From Homalodisca vitripennis (lineage: Eukaryota > Arthropoda > Insecta > Hemiptera > Cicadellidae): a stretch of 64,000 bases of DNA. Shown here piece by piece: positions 21,916-34,998 of the stretch; the first letter of the stretch is position 1; every line of letters begins with the position of its first letter. The position numbers were made by a program, and so were the translations under genes. The stretch lies in contig NC_060207.1 in NCBI RefSeq assembly GCF_021130785.1, positions 101,907,001-101,971,000 on the forward strand, given 5' to 3'. The notes beneath the pieces were generated by a model. That model did no database searches, was not told the DNA's origin, and saw only the letters and a list, made by a program, of their open reading frames with translations.

Positions 21916-22027
21916 TTAAGATCCTGTAAAATCTAAACCGTAAGAGATACAAGGAAAAAATTTGGTAAGATTTAAGATCCTGTAAAATCTAAACCGTAAG
22001 AGATACAAGGAAAAAATTTGGTAAGAT
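21916..22027 (+). repeat. 56-bp tandem duplication
   Basis: A 56-bp unit beginning TTAAGATCCTGTAAAATCTA occurs twice head to tail (21916-21971, 21972-22027) with essentially no differences by eye, so the duplication is recent. Confidence 0.9.
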
Positions 22028-22113
22028 TATTTAAATAAATGATAAGAACAACCATGCCAAGTTTCATCGAAATCTGAGACGGAGGGTGTCATTGTGTGGT
22101 TGAACTGACATGG

Positions 22114-22472
22114 AATGACTCCTGTCAAGATACAGTTTTCCTCTACAAACTGGTCAACAGCAATCTGGACAGTTCTCAACTTCTCAAGAGAATCTACTTC
22201 AGAGTATCTGTTGGGACACGATCTAGAGCCCTGTTTGCGACACCATCTGCATCAATGTTCTATGTTGCCAATAGTACCGTGGTTCGACTCCAGTGTCAGG
22301 GAAGCTTCCTAACAGACCACATGGACTTTTTTCAGTTCAACTGTCTCTGCCCTTAAGTCTGCTTCGGATTATCACTACATACACACACGAGTATGCACAA
22401 CTCACATCCTCAGACAAGGAGGGGTTGCCCCCTCTGAATGAAATATGACAACACAAATTTGAATTTGAATAG
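22114..22472 (+). mobile_element. LINE 3' end, 5'-truncated
   Basis: The plus-strand reading FLYKLVNSNLDSSQLLKRIYFRV...TRSRALFA...VVRLQCQ (22130-22356) is the C-terminal tail typical of jockey/CR1-like LINE reverse transcriptases (xFKLLNNKIDxxxLLxxI pattern). It ends at a stop, followed by a 3' UTR and an AAATTTGAATTTGAATA tail (about 22455-22471). It is a short 5'-truncated insertion. Confidence 0.6.
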
Positions 22473-23559
22473 GTGAAAACTAAATGTGACATTTATAGAA
22501 CATAAATGTTGTTTAGGACAGTCTAAATTATTCAACATTGATGATCTAAAAATCATCACATCTGTGGGATGAAGCCAGACATTATAAACATCATGAAGAG
22601 AATTTTACAAGTGAAAACTATTTGATACTTGATACAAAATTACTTAATAGATCAATTGCTTCAACCTTCTGTTGAAATGAAGCCCACTACAGCTACTAAT
22701 GTTTAAAAAGAATCAATTGGTAAACCTAATAACCAAATTACCAAAATTAAAATAACCTCATCCCAATGTAATTCAAACACAGACATTGATTTTTGAGATT
22801 CAGAAAAAGGGATAGAAATAAAAATTAAGTTGAATATATCTGCCCATTCCCTGTCCTAACTCTCCTCTCTTCTGGTTTTTGTCTGTCAAGGTGCTTTCCC
22901 ACTAAGCTGGGTTTGTCAAGACACGGAACATGCTGAGATGGAATCTTCACTTATTTGCTGTGTTGTAACGGTGCATTTATCTCACAATTGCAGATTTTAA
23001 GACCTAGGTTAATGAATGAAGACATTTAATAATAAAGACGGTAAACCAGTTCTCATAAAACATTCCAGATTTTGTAACTTATTAAATTATGGTATATGTT
23101 CAAAATCCTGTGATAATTTCTAATTGTATATTGTCAATAATGAGCTTTAATCAAGTATTATAAAATATATTTTATATATCCCATTTTAAAATCATTGTTT
23201 TTGATCATTAAATTGTTTGAATAGTTTCTTTAAATTAGTTTTTGAGACTAATTGATATTTTGATGTTACCCATCTGTATACCCTTGGTTATAGTAAATTT
23301 ATTATCTTGCTGCATCTGTACAAGAAAAGGACTTTTGAGGTTAACTAAGTTATTTAGTTATTAAATTATTAATTTTTTATCTGTTATTTTATAACAATGT
23401 GAGATTTAGTGTGAGGAATGTTTGTAGGGTGTTATCATGCATTGTATCAGATTTCCTTGGAAAAAGTACTGTTGGAATTGTCATAACATTTTAAAAATAG
23501 TTAACTTTTAAAATTTGTATAACCTATTTAGAACAGCTCATGCCTATCAAAAGAAAAAA
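22473..23559. other. AT-rich gap, nothing recognised
   Basis: No coding block, inverted ends or repeats are seen. Confidence 0.45.
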
Positions 23560-24000
23560 TCTTTGTTGGCCCCAGCTTGTGCAAGCAACCCTATTTAAAG
23601 GGACGATGCTCGCTTATGCGTTGACGGATTTCGTTACAAAAGGTACCGTTGAAGTTTTGATAAAAATGACTAAATAATTGGTTTTTTATGCATTTTTAAA
23701 ATATCTAATTGGTTTTTTGTTATTTGACTTTTAAAGTTTTCAACAGGCACCATTTTGTAACATATTGTTTCTACTGTTATTTTGATCTCTAGTTTTCATA
23801 GAGATTAAGTTTGTTAAGATTTTATTAAGCAATACATTTTTTAACTGTTTTTTATTTATTGACTTATTTGTTGTAACTTTAAATATCCTTATATTATTTA
23901 TTTAAGTAGGTTAGTGACGTGGCAATACTGCTCAATATAAATAACTTTGTCAATGCTTTTGTACGCCTGAACGACAATAAAACATATTCTTATTCTTAAT
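23560..24000 (+). mobile_element. Possible retroelement 3' end
   Basis: The less AT-rich stretch closes with GACAATAAAACATATTCTTATTCTTAATT, a polyadenylation-like signal followed by an ATTCTT repeat tail, as at LINE or SINE 3' ends. No protein relic is recognised, so this is tentative. Confidence 0.3.
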
Positions 24001-24082
24001 TATTTGTATGTAGTATAACTTACTGCAGTAAAAAATGTAGATCTATATGTAAAAAGTGCATACAAATAAAGAAAAACCAAAT

Positions 24083-24122
24083 GTATATATATATATATAT
24101 AATATATATATTTATTTATTTA
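24083..24122. repeat. (TA)n and TTTA microsatellite
   Basis: About 14 TA units are followed by TTTATTTATTTATTA. Confidence 0.9.
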
Positions 24123-25499
24123 TTATATTAAATATCTTCAAAAAATAAGAAGAGATTATGAAAATTCTCTATTTCATCTGAATTAGACATTTTCAAGACA
24201 GAAAAAGTGAATACATACAAACAAATTTGATGACCAGAACAAATATCATATGTTAACCCATTGGGGAATTTGCCCTAGCGTCACTCGTTACGGCCGAGAG
24301 GGATTCATGCTCTTTTTAGATGCTAACGATCACGTATTTGTTTATTTTTCTGCTAGATTGCAGTTTTGTGCCCTCGAGTATACTTATAAGCAATTATTCC
24401 GTTTAGATTTGTTATGTTTGCACACTGGAACCACAACTAATAGCTTATTTTGTCATTGTTTGCATTTTGCGATATGCTCAATTGTGTCACTTCAGTGTTC
24501 TGCCTTCATTCTATGTATCGTGCTCTAAATGTTTAATGTTTAACTGTTTATAGTTGTTGAATAAGATTTTAATTCTTCTGCTACCTCATGAAACAAGACA
24601 ATTTGCGTACTTCAGAAGTAGACATATACTTGGACAGCGATATTGAGATATCAAAGATATTTGAAGTTTAACACAAAAGTGAATTATAAAATGTAAATGA
24701 ATGGTCATTGTATGTAATGTAAATAGTTTATTTTAATTATCATTATAATAATAAAAATTGAATGAAACAGATTTATCTCATCTCCCAGACAACTAATTCA
24801 GGAGCTTGTCAAAAAATCATCAAAAAGTGAAGTGAATTTTTATTCTTTTGTTATAATGCTTTATAATTAAGTAATCCAATAAAAACTGGTTTTCCACGTA
24901 AAAATCATTGTGCTGTTTTGAATAAAAAATTATTGAAAGAGATGAACAAAAAATACTTTTGTTTAACCAGCCATAGACAAGATAAAGCCTATATAAGTAT
25001 AGATAGGCCAATTCAATGAATCTTTGCCAGATGTAGGGTTAAGTGTTATAACAACAGAAATATGTTTTGAAGACTTGAATCAAAAACAAGTTTAAGTATG
25101 TGAAAAAATTAATAATTCAATACATGGTAATGAAGACTCCTAACTCAAAATTAACAACCTAAAAGACTGTAGTATTAAAACACTGACTGCAGTGGACAGT
25201 CTGCTGCTATTACTAATCCGGCTGCACTAAATTAGTCGGTACATGACAGTGAAATTTATATTAAATAACATGTGCTTATTATTAGTTGTATTGAATTTTT
25301 AATTTTCCAATTGCTCCAAGATTTCTCCAAAAACTTGCATGCTCAAAGTATAGACATACATGCTTAACCAAGCATCATGTAGAAGAAACACAAGTGATAA
25401 AACATGTAACATAAAACTTTTAAATAAGTAATAATGTATGAACTCAAGTATGTCAATAACTTTTACAAAACAGAATATTATTGAAATTTTTATTACAAA
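24123..25499. other. Gap; solitary TTAA-CCC end, otherwise unrecognised
   Basis: TTAACCCATTGGGGAA at about 24254 resembles a piggyBac-type terminus, but no matching partner was found. ORFs at 24250-24528 (plus) and 24820-25011 (minus) are unrecognised. Confidence 0.35.
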
Positions 25500-27135
25500 C
25501 TAGCTGTTACCCGTGGCTTCACACAATCTTTAGAACCAAAGTCCTGTATTACTTAATAAAAGCAATTATGATGTAATATGATGGGAGTCCTATACAGATT
25601 TTAAACGTAAGTAGGCATAGATCAGGTAGATATTATTTAAGTTTGTGGTAAATAGTACCAGAGAAACCTAATTATTATATCATTTTTTGCACATGTAGGA
25701 GCATTTCCGGTTCTAATTAATGATATACATAACGTCATAGCTGAATCTGCCTTATCATCCCGCAAATCTCGGATCACACAGGTCTTTGAAACTTACTTCG
25801 GTCAAAAAGCGTATATTTCCAATTCTTGTCATATATTTCAGGTCTAAGATATTTCCAGTACCATAGTAGAGTTTGCCTTGTTGTTCCGACGGTTTTACAA
25901 CAGTGTTTTAATAGTATTTCCTAAAAGTGTTTCCAATAGATCAGATGTTTTAAATTTGTCACTACTGAAATCTAGAATTAAAGTTATAGGGTAAGGTAGA
26001 TATTATTTAAGTTCATGGTAAAAAGTACCAGAGTAACTTAATTATTATATCGTATTTGGCACCTGTAGGAGCATTTCTGGTTCTAATTAATTATATACAT
26101 AACGTCACAGCTGAATCTGCCTTGTCATCCTGATCAAGAAAACACAAATCTCGGAAACTTACTTCGGTCAAAAAGCGTATATTTCCAGTCCTTGTCATAT
26201 ATTTCAGGTCTAAGATATTTCCAGTACCATAGTAGAGTTTGCCTTGTTTTTCTGACGAAGAAAAAAAAATTTACTTAAGTAGGACCGAGATGCCTACTTT
26301 GGTTAAAAAGTGCCTACTTAAGACCGTTTAAATTCACTTACCTACTATGTCACAGTTTAGCTTGCCATATTGCCTCGATCAAAATACTATATAAATTCGA
26401 TTATATAGTTCTCGAAATCTATTTTGGTCAAAATCGTGTTGACATAGTTGAGTTTGCCTTGTCCTGATTGAAGAAAATACACATAGGACTGAAAAGCCTA
26501 TTATGACCTAGGGGAAAGTCCTACCTACTTCTTATGTACTTTTGGTAAAGGGGGAAATCCTTATTAAGGTTATGCAACATTCCAAAATAATCGTTATTAA
26601 AGTTTTGCGTTACACTTACGCTGTAGCCAGGGAAAGAATGAATCGTTGACGCATGTTAGTATTTATTTCTCTGTTTTTCCATAAGCCATTGTTAAAATGT
26701 AATATCATTATGTCGAGGAAGCCCACCAGTTTAAAGTAACTTATGTGAAAACATTCATAACTTTGTTCATTAAGGTTAGTTTTATAACAGTAAAGCATTA
26801 CATGATTTTAATTCGTCACTGGCGCAATCTGGAGTAAAATTTATATGTTAATGTTTCATTTACCATCTGCATTACACTACCGATCAAGCACTGTTTACTT
26901 ATTATTGATAAAATTTCAATGTAAACAGATGATTCAGAAAGTTTATCCAACTATTGCTGTCAACAGCTGTTTAGTGCCAGTTTAATTTGAATTATGAAAC
27001 ATAAAAACTACTATTATTTCTGAATATTAAAGTATTCCAGGTTACTTTTCTTAACTTTTTCTTCATAAAAACCTTTTTACAAAAAGAATTAACTGAATTG
27101 TATTGATCCAGCCATTCTCGAGATTTGCGCTTGCA
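25500..27135 (-). mobile_element. Non-autonomous Helitron, inverted and internally duplicated
   Basis: On the minus strand it ends ...GTAACAGCTAG with T following, matching the CTAG|T 3' terminus of the Helitron at 57909-59269. The two align over most of their length in opposite orientation. The 5' end (TC...) is not cleanly preserved here: similarity fades at about 27135, after the CGCTAATCTCG-equivalent region. It lacks Rep/helicase coding. An internal stretch is present twice (about 25627-25890 and 25996-26250), which makes it longer than the 1,361-bp copy. Confidence 0.75.
25627..26250. repeat. Internal ~370-bp-offset tandem duplication within the Helitron
   Basis: GGTAGATATTATTTAAGTT through TAGAGTTTGCCTTG occurs at about 25627-25890 and again at 25996-26250 with moderate divergence. 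The first copy carries an extra segment with TTTTACAACAGTG after it. Confidence 0.8.
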
Positions 27136-30100
27136 AATGAAAACCTGATGAAACTGTATAAGGCATCAAGCTATCACATTGTAACTGAACTAAAATTAAT
27201 ATGTTATAATTCCTTTAATAATATTATTTTCATAATAATGCATGTGAAGATTTATATTATTTTATTTCCACAAAGAAACCTGTTGATCATCTCTACATTT
27301 AACTTCGCACAAGTTTTCATATCATATTTTACTACTAGTTTACGATTGCTGAACTTCAACAAATATCTTTTAAATTATTCAATTTGAAAAGGAAACAAAA
27401 TTACATATAATTCACTACAGCTCTTAATAATATATTACATTTCGATATTCCAAAATAAAAAACTCAACATATTCCCACTCACGGAAGATTTACAAATGGA
27501 CCAGATCAAATTCACTCAATACTTTTCATCATAGACTAAGGTGACCAAATTCAACCTTATCTTCAATTATATAAGTAGCCCAACATATAATATTGCTTTC
27601 AAATACATTACCGGTTTAGTTGAAAAAATTTGATATCCACCACCTAAGATACATTAAAATTATTGTGAAAAATGTCTTTCTTTTTATTAACTTTATTTTA
27701 CATTTTTAAAATATTAATAACTGAAAGAGAAAATTAGTTCCAACTATTCACAATTACTATTGAACATAAATTACCTTCATAATTTAATTGTATCACTGCC
27801 AACTGCCAACTTGTCCACCTCATCTCGTAATCCTTTCAAATTGTGACTACGAAATTACTAACTAACAATGAACCACCGGGTAAAAATATTCAACATTTTG
27901 TAAAAGATTGGAGCAAGACATACCCATTTCTATTCGCTTATTTTATTGATGTTTTGCTTTTAATTGTGTTTGCCTTTAATTTACATTACATTGCCTGATA
28001 TATGAAATAATAATTTTTTATTAGTGTTTATATAAAAATTAATACTTTTTTAAATATTTTCTTATTAAATTTATTTGTGGCCTTTTGATAACATGTGCGC
28101 CTCCACCAACAATATATTTTTCCTTTCAAATCTTTTGAATTAATTATTTAAAAGCTCGAATATCTTCAAACACAGAACTTAATTCTCATGGATCAAATCT
28201 TTCACATCAGATTGGATCTACACAACAATGAAGAAGCTTATCCCATATTATACTTGCCAAGACCAAACCTCTTTATCAACTCCATGACCATTATCCCACA
28301 GTGAGAAACGGACACATTACATCATTAATTCCACTTCTAGTAATCCGAGGCATTGGAAAGAGACACACACATCAAGATCATCGCTTCATTGTATGAATTG
28401 TGTGCTTGTTCCCTTATTAAAATTATTTAGTTCAACTTACCTATTCCAAATTCAGTTTTCAATAATATTTTTGTTTTATCTAATCAAACCCAATATTTTT
28501 TTCAATCCTTAAAGCCCAAGCCCACATCCTCATTCTGAGAAAATCATTTCATTATTCATTAGATAACAATCTTATTTTAAAGAAATGTATATATAAATTA
28601 TAATTTTCAACATATATGGACAAGTTAAGCATAAAATTGGGTTTTCTAGTCATTGGAATTGCAGACATGGTCTGGATCTATAGTAACCTTCATTAATGAT
28701 ACGGATTAAAAATAATAATAATGGTGTTATACAGAAAACTAAAGATTTATTATCCGTTTATTAAACATGTAGATACATAAACTATTATAACATTAAAAGC
28801 TTTCAATACATGTAAAATACTTACTGGACTAAAGTTATACAACGAAAAAAAAAATAATAATAATTAAGTCACATACCTTGAAATATTAACTAAATAAATA
28901 CATAAAATATTAATCTATTCAAACTTATATTATAAACTTAAAATTTAACTGTTTATCTATAATGCTTAAATGTTTCTTCCAACTAATTATATCACAAATT
29001 AACATAGGAACAGTTAATAAATTGGTCTTTATTTTAGATTTCATTCAAAATACTGAATGTAAGCATTTACAAAGAAATCAGCAACACATTTTAGTTTAGA
29101 AATGAACTCTCTATTTATAAAGAGAGTGAACTTAATAGGATCAATTAAACTAACTAAAATAAACTCTAACTCACACCTTCTGGGTGTTACTTAGGATTAA
29201 TTCTCACAAAGTAGAAATTGAATTTAAAAGTAATTAATAGTGAAAGTTGATTTCATTAAGTTAGAATCAACCGTTCTTAACTCGGGTTATGATGCTTATT
29301 TCATAATCAACATATTGCCTTATTTTTTATCAATTTTTGAACATTGAGCTTGACAACAAAATTTACCATGTCCATCTTTTAATTTCTAAGAAGCTTAAAA
29401 ACTATTGTTTTTATCCTAATTATGTGTCAAATTAGATCTCCAATCTTCAGAGAAGATTATTTTAAATAATATTTTTTTCCAGTTCATATGTATGTTCATG
29501 CATTGCCACGTGTCAGCTTCGTTTATTCACGGACACCAACTGATTTGCAGTACATAAATTGATGATTAATTGCTAAAACATGAAATTTGGCCTACCTTAT
29601 GTTTGAAAACCATGAGTATGATGTGTTAATTCGTGGATTCGTGGTAATTGTTCTACAGTAAAAATTACTGATCGCTTACGAAAATTTCTGTCGTATGTTG
29701 TATTTAAAAAAGCATAGATAACTAAACTAGCCAAGTTAATGAATTATTATAGCCTTTTTTGACTTCTGGTTTGTATTTTCTGTTTGCGTACATAAACTAC
29801 AGTGAGTATGGTGCTTTTAATTAATGGCAAATAACTAATTTTTGTTTACTTTGCAATTTGCGTAGTTAGAATGATTTTCTCTATAAATATATACATTCTC
29901 TCTTTGTATATAATTTTTAAAGTTTTATTTAAATATGTGTTATTAATAATACAATTATCCATACTGTTGCTGATAAGAGACAAAAGTTCTTAAAGGCGTA
30001 CAATCCCTATTATAATCTACCAAATTAAAGTAGAAGGTAGAGGATTTGTCTTGGTTCTTAAAGTATAGCATCAACATCTGTAACTATCTTTAAATTACAG

Positions 30101-31133
30101 TGGTATTCTTGTATGGCTTTTTATGTTATTGGGTGGACTCTAAAGAGTTAGTTAAAATTCGGTTTGGTAATGATTTTATTTATTTTTTATTAGATTTTTA
30201 TACATTTGGCATCCAATTTAATCAAAGATTCTGGATTCAACCTTTACAAGGTTACTCAAAGAATATGATGTGACATTAAATTAAATGTACTAAAATGTAT
30301 TATTACAAATGTCAATTTTTAAAGCTTAGTTTGCTAAATTTTGCGAATTAAAAAACAAATTGATCAAAATAAAGTAACTTTAAAACAATAATAAATTCTT
30401 AAAACAAAGTGAAGAAATAACGTTGTATGAATTCAAGCATAAACAATGACATGGCATGTCTACACCAATAACAACATGTGAAGAGAAGATCAGCCAATAT
30501 ATGGTGGTGTGCTGACAAGTGACTAGAAGTGAAGGAAAGGCACAAGGCAGGCCAGGTTACTGGTATGAGGCATGAGGGTTCACGTTGATCACCTCAGCTG
30601 TACTGCAACACAAGTTACATAGTTTAATTATAGTATCAAGCTCTCAGGGTATCATTTTTCATTTAGGTTTATTTAATAAAAAGTTAAAATAAATGTTCAA
30701 TTAATTGCCTTTTATCTATTGACCTTGTAAATAAGAACTATTGTATTCTATAGATACAATATCCAAGAATGTATGCAACTTGTACACCATAATGTTACTC
30801 ATGTGGATTTATATGAACTAAGAATATGCATTTCCAGCTTATTATCAAAATGTTATATTATATTTTTTGAGAAAATAACATCTATTTACAAATGGCATCT
30901 GCTACCAGTTCACTAAACATACAATTTATCAATTGATGGTTCTATGGATCATTTAATTAATTTAAAATATAAAAATAAATTAAGAAAACCATTGTTATTC
31001 CCAATATATGCCAAATAAACTTTCTTTACTTCTTAATATTCAAGGTAAATTTTAACTTGCATTAAACTGAAATTTAAAGTTTAAAAATGTTTTAATATTT
31101 TACTTTTGTTAAAGTTAAATTTGCCACCACAAT
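27136..31133. other. 4-kb AT-rich interval, no gene recognised
   Basis: Only short AT-rich ORFs occur (for example 27103-27387). A slightly GC-richer 200-bp patch lies at 30430-30640 but shows no coding signal. No TIR pair or tail is found. Confidence 0.45.
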
Positions 31134-31135
31134 TA

Positions 31136-32327
31136 CAGCGTGTCCCTAAGAGAATGACCCAATATTAACTAGTAATGATATTGAAACAAATGTCACTAGG
31201 TAACTGAAACAGCGCTAGATTTAATAGACATGGTCTAGTTACAGAAAAATACGTTATATGTTGCTAAAAGCGCTGACCGTCTCTCACAAGATGGCATTCG
31301 TGTAACGAAAGATGTATTGTATTATTGAATTTAGTCATACACAATCATTGATCACAGTTCAGCGGGCGTTTCGTATTCAATTTTGTACTGAACCACCATC
31401 ACCAAAGAACATCTGACGGTGATATAAATAGTTTGAAGAAACCGGGTGCCTCTGTAAAGTAAAGAGAAAAGTCCTGGCCGGCTAAGCGTTCCTGAATAAA
31501 ACAGTGGAACAAATCCGACGAGCATTTGAGCGGAAATCTATGCGTCGTGCTAGCTGAGAACTTGCATTACCGTGCATGACAGTGTGGTGTGTGTTACAGC
31601 GTTATTTAGCCCTCAAACCATATCGATTACAACTGGTACAAGCTCTTCGAGTTACTGATAAAGTGAAGCGAGTGGATTTTAGAAATGCTATGCTAGAGGA
31701 CATGGAAGATGACACTTTTATGTCACGGTTAATATTCAGCGACGAGGCAACTTTCCATATTAGCGGTAAGGTTAACCGTCATAATGTGCGTATAAGGGGA
31801 CTAAAAAATCCTCATGAAACCATAGAACTCGAACATAATTCACCAAAAGTGAATGTTTTTTGTGCTGTTTCACAAACCAAGGTTTATGAACCCTACTTCT
31901 TTGAGGAACGAGTAACAGGACAATCATATCTTGCAATGCTACGTAACTGGTTATTTCTATAACTTACTGTTGACTCTGACAATTTATCTATAAGCAAGAA
32001 GAAGCACCACCGCACAACAACTTGTGCAGATTACTCAATGACAACTTTCCACGACATTGGGCAGGGTGTACAGGACCATGAGATCAGGCTGCTGTAGCCT
32101 TAGTGACAGAAGACACCCTAAGAAAAGTTTACGATGAATTCAGCTATCGGCTAGATGTCATATGTGCATCCAAGGACACATTGAACATTTATGATGCATT
32201 TTTGTAAACTTCAGTCTTTTGTGTGAGTAATTTAGTATGCAATTTGTTGGTGTTAAGCCTTTCTTAAAATTTCCTTTCTAATAAATAAATATATTGAAAT
32301 TCAGGTCATTCTTTTTGGGACACGCTC
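31136..32327 (+). mobile_element. Tc1/mariner-type transposon, 1.19 kb, TA-flanked
   Basis: Imperfect inverted ends CAGCGTGTCCCTAAGAGAAT and, from the other side, GAGCGTGTCCCAAAAAGAAT are each flanked by TA (31134-31135, 32328-32329). It contains a degenerate transposase gene on the plus strand. Several ends of this type, beginning with RGCGTGTCCC, occur in insects. Confidence 0.85.
31360..32206 (+). pseudogene. Tc1/mariner transposase (DDE_3), frameshifted
   Basis: The longest open stretch (31576-31962) contains LALKPYRLQLVQAL, then SDEATFHISGKVNRHN (first catalytic aspartate in FSDEA) and PKVNVFCAVSQTKVYEPYFFEE. An upstream part in other frames has AFRIQF (31365-31385). A downstream part, frame-changed, reads TLRKVYDEFSYRLDVICAS (about 32115-32170). 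Stops interrupt the DNA-binding region, and the HWxxR/PPHxN block around 31990-32060 lost the second catalytic segment. Dead gene, with firm family recognition. Confidence 0.85.
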
Positions 32328-32617
32328 TATTTACTGAAAATGATTATTTATTTGTTTTTAGTTAGGGTTTTTCATATATATTTACAACTAAACAGTTCAA
32401 GTTTTAAATCTCAAACTATCAAATATGAAAATTTAAATTAATTTCTTAAATATATAATGTGTGATTAACTTTTATACAGTGTTAATGGACACACAATTTA
32501 GTCTACGCCACTAAGAGGTTTTTATAAAATGGTTAATATTAAAAGTTACTATTGTTGTGTCTCAGTTATCGGAAATATAATACTTTCACTTTAAAATAGA
32601 ATTGAAATTAATGTTTT

Positions 32618-32620
<3 letters not shown>

Positions 32621-32652
<32 letters not shown>
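32621..32652. repeat. (TA)n microsatellite
   Basis: Sixteen TA units are followed by TGTGTG. Confidence 0.95.
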
Positions 32653-32659
<7 letters not shown>

Positions 32660-33197
32660 ACTGTTTCAATTAAATTAAAGTTAATAATTTGTTTTAAACA
32701 AACATCTGATAAATAATGACAAAGATATTCATTTTGTATTTATAATAAACTATATTCATATTAAGGTATTTTGCAAACAACAGTGAAAGGAAAAGTTACA
32801 GATTGTCTTCTATCAATCATTACATATTGTAATTTTCAATAGGCTTGCTTATATAAAATTGAATTGAAAACGTATAATATATAATTGTCAAATCCTTTTG
32901 TATATTTTACTTATATTTCAAATGTATTTTTTTATTTCAAGATAATATTATTTCATGAGTATTATATTTTACTACAGTAGCATAATTTACGGATTTATTG
33001 TGCTTGAGTGTACCAACACATGTTTTCAACAAAACAGAAATGAATTAACATGAGTAAACTTTGAATCAAATCTATGGGAAAACATTTTAAGATTGACAAA
33101 AACATACAAATTTAGTAGTATATATATTTTAAAATATATTTCAATACGTTATATAAAATATACATACTGTACAATTGTCTCATTTGTATGGAGAAGA
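32653..33197. other. AT-rich gap, nothing recognised
   Basis: No ORF, terminal repeats or RNA gene are seen between the microsatellite and the minisatellite. Confidence 0.45.
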
Positions 33198-33381
33198 TAG
33201 GGGCGTGGCTACCTCAGCCATATGTGTCACCTTTGTTCAGCCAGCATCCAGGTATATTAGTGTAAGATGTGAATAGAGGGGCCAGGGCTGTAGCTATCTC
33301 AGCCATTTGTCTCGACTTTCCTCTGTTCAGCCAGCATCCAGGTATACTAGTGTAAGATGTGAATAGAGGGCCAGGGACATA

Positions 33382-34657
33382 TATTTGATAAGTTAGTGAC
33401 TTTTTGAATTTCCTGTGCAGTAAATTTAAATGCAACAATGTTGTAATCAGCTGTAATCTAACAGTGGACAACTTTCTATTTAGAACAAGCTATGTCATGC
33501 AGTTGGTGTTTGATAGCCGTTCAAAAGCAGACAATGTCGTGAATTTTCACATAAAAGGTCTAAAGTGAATTTTGTGTGTCGATTAAGCATTACTTTTTAT
33601 GTAAAAAACCCATCACTGAGACTAAGGAAAGACTTGATAAATACTATGAGGACTCCGCACTTTCAATTTCAATGGTTAAGAAGTGGTTTACAGAGTTCCG
33701 TTGTGGTTGTACCAGCACTAGTGATGCAGAACGTTTAGGTCGCCCAAGAGAAGTGATCATGTCACAAATCGTCGATAAAATCCATGGAATGATATTGGAC
33801 AACAGGAGAATTTAAGTGAGTGAGTTGGTTCATGCTGTTGCTCAACTGAACGGGTTCATGACATTTTACACAAATATTTGGACATGAAATAAACATCCCC
33901 GAGATGGGTGTTGCAATTACTCACACTCAACCATAAGCACAACCGTATGACCACTTGAGTGTTTAGCGATGTTCAGCCGTAATCCGGACAAGTTTGGTGC
34001 CGTTTTGCAACTGTGGACAAACGTGGATCCATCATAATGCACAAGAAACCAAGGAACAACCGAAACAGTGGGTTGCTCGGGGTGAACCTAGACCAAAGAA
34101 GGTCAAGGTGTGTGTCAGCCAATAAGGTTATGGCCACAGTGTTTTAGATGCACAGGGTATCATTCACACTGATTACCTTGAGAAGGGTAAAACGATCACC
34201 AGTGAATATTATTCAGAGCTTTTGGAAAAGATTCAACATTGATTTGAAGCTAAAACAGCCGCATTTGGCTAAGAAGAAAGTGCCGTTCCATCAAGACAAT
34301 GAACGAGTGCACATTTGTCTAGTCACAATGGCAAGAATCCATGAATTGGGCTACGAACTGCTACTTCATCCAGCATATTCTCCAGATCCAGCTCCCTGCG
34401 ACTATTTGCTGTTTCAAAACCTAAAGAAATGGCTGGGCGGTAGGAGATTTGGTTCCAATGAATAAGTCATTACCGAAACAAATTTCATTTTGAGAGCCTT
34501 GAGAAGACCTATTATTTGGAGGGAATAAAAAAGTTATAAAAACGCTGGACTAAATGTATTGAGCTAAAATGAGATTATAATATAAAAAAATAAAATCTTA
34601 ATTTAAATTTGAAAAATTTGTTTTATTCAAAAAGCCACTGACTAATCAAACCGCCCT
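33382..34657 (+). mobile_element. mariner transposon inserted in minisatellite
   Basis: Subterminal inverted similarity is visible: TTGATAAGTTAGTGACTTTT near 33385, and its counterpart from the right end TTGATTAGTCAGTGGCTTTT near 34630-34650. TA dinucleotides occur where the minisatellite unit is interrupted, but the exact ends are uncertain by a few bases. The size of about 1.28 kb is normal for a full-length mariner. Confidence 0.8.
33576..34530 (+). pseudogene. mariner transposase (DD34D), broken
   Basis: The N-terminal HTH part (33576-33815) reads FLCKKPITETKERLDKYYED...VKKWFTEFRCG. The middle is degenerate. The C-terminal catalytic part (34148-34465) has VPFHQDN and then SPDPAPCDYLLF with exactly 34 residues between the two aspartates, the mariner DD34D signature. 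Further C-terminal sequence to about 34530 is in another frame (KKLYKRWTKCIEL-like). Stops and frameshifts at 33816-34147 inactivate it. Similar elements are widespread in insects. Confidence 0.88.
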
Positions 34658-34998
34658 TAGAGCTAACTCAGCCATTTGTCTCTGCTTTCCTCTGTTCAGC
34701 TAGCATCATCCAGGTATACTAGTCAAAGGTATGAATAGAGGGACCAGGGGCGTAGCTAGCTCAGCCATTTGTTTTGACTTTACACTATTCAGCCAGCATC
34801 CAGGTATATTACTGTAAGATGTGAATAGAGGGGTCAGGGTCTTAGCTATTTGAGCCATTTTTCTTGACTTTCCTCCGTTCAGTCAACATCCAGGTATACT
34901 AGTGAAAGGTATGAATAGAGGGACCAGGAGCGTAGCTAGCTCAGCCATTTGTTTCAACTTTACACTGTTCAGCCAGCATCCAGCTATACTTAGTGAAG

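Larger units (their letters stand above)
33198..34998 (+). repeat. 90-bp minisatellite split by a mariner
   Basis: The unit runs roughly GGGCGTAGCTAGCTCAGCCA... through ...GAATAGAGGGACCAG. The internal landmark CCAGCATCCAG recurs at about 33241, 33331, 34701, 34793, 34883 and 34973, a 90-bp period with one unit lengthened by 3 bp. Two units lie left (33198-33379) and about four right (34658-34998) of the mariner at 33382-34657. Units differ by several substitutions and appear to alternate between two subtypes. Confidence 0.9.

Noticed and set aside
22256..22300. tRNA-like B box (GGTTCGACTCC)
   Set aside because: It lies inside the LINE C-terminal coding frame, has no A box at proper spacing and no cloverleaf.
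33198..34998. CRISPR-like array
   Set aside because: The 90-bp units are contiguous tandem repeats without unique spacers, in eukaryotic sequence.
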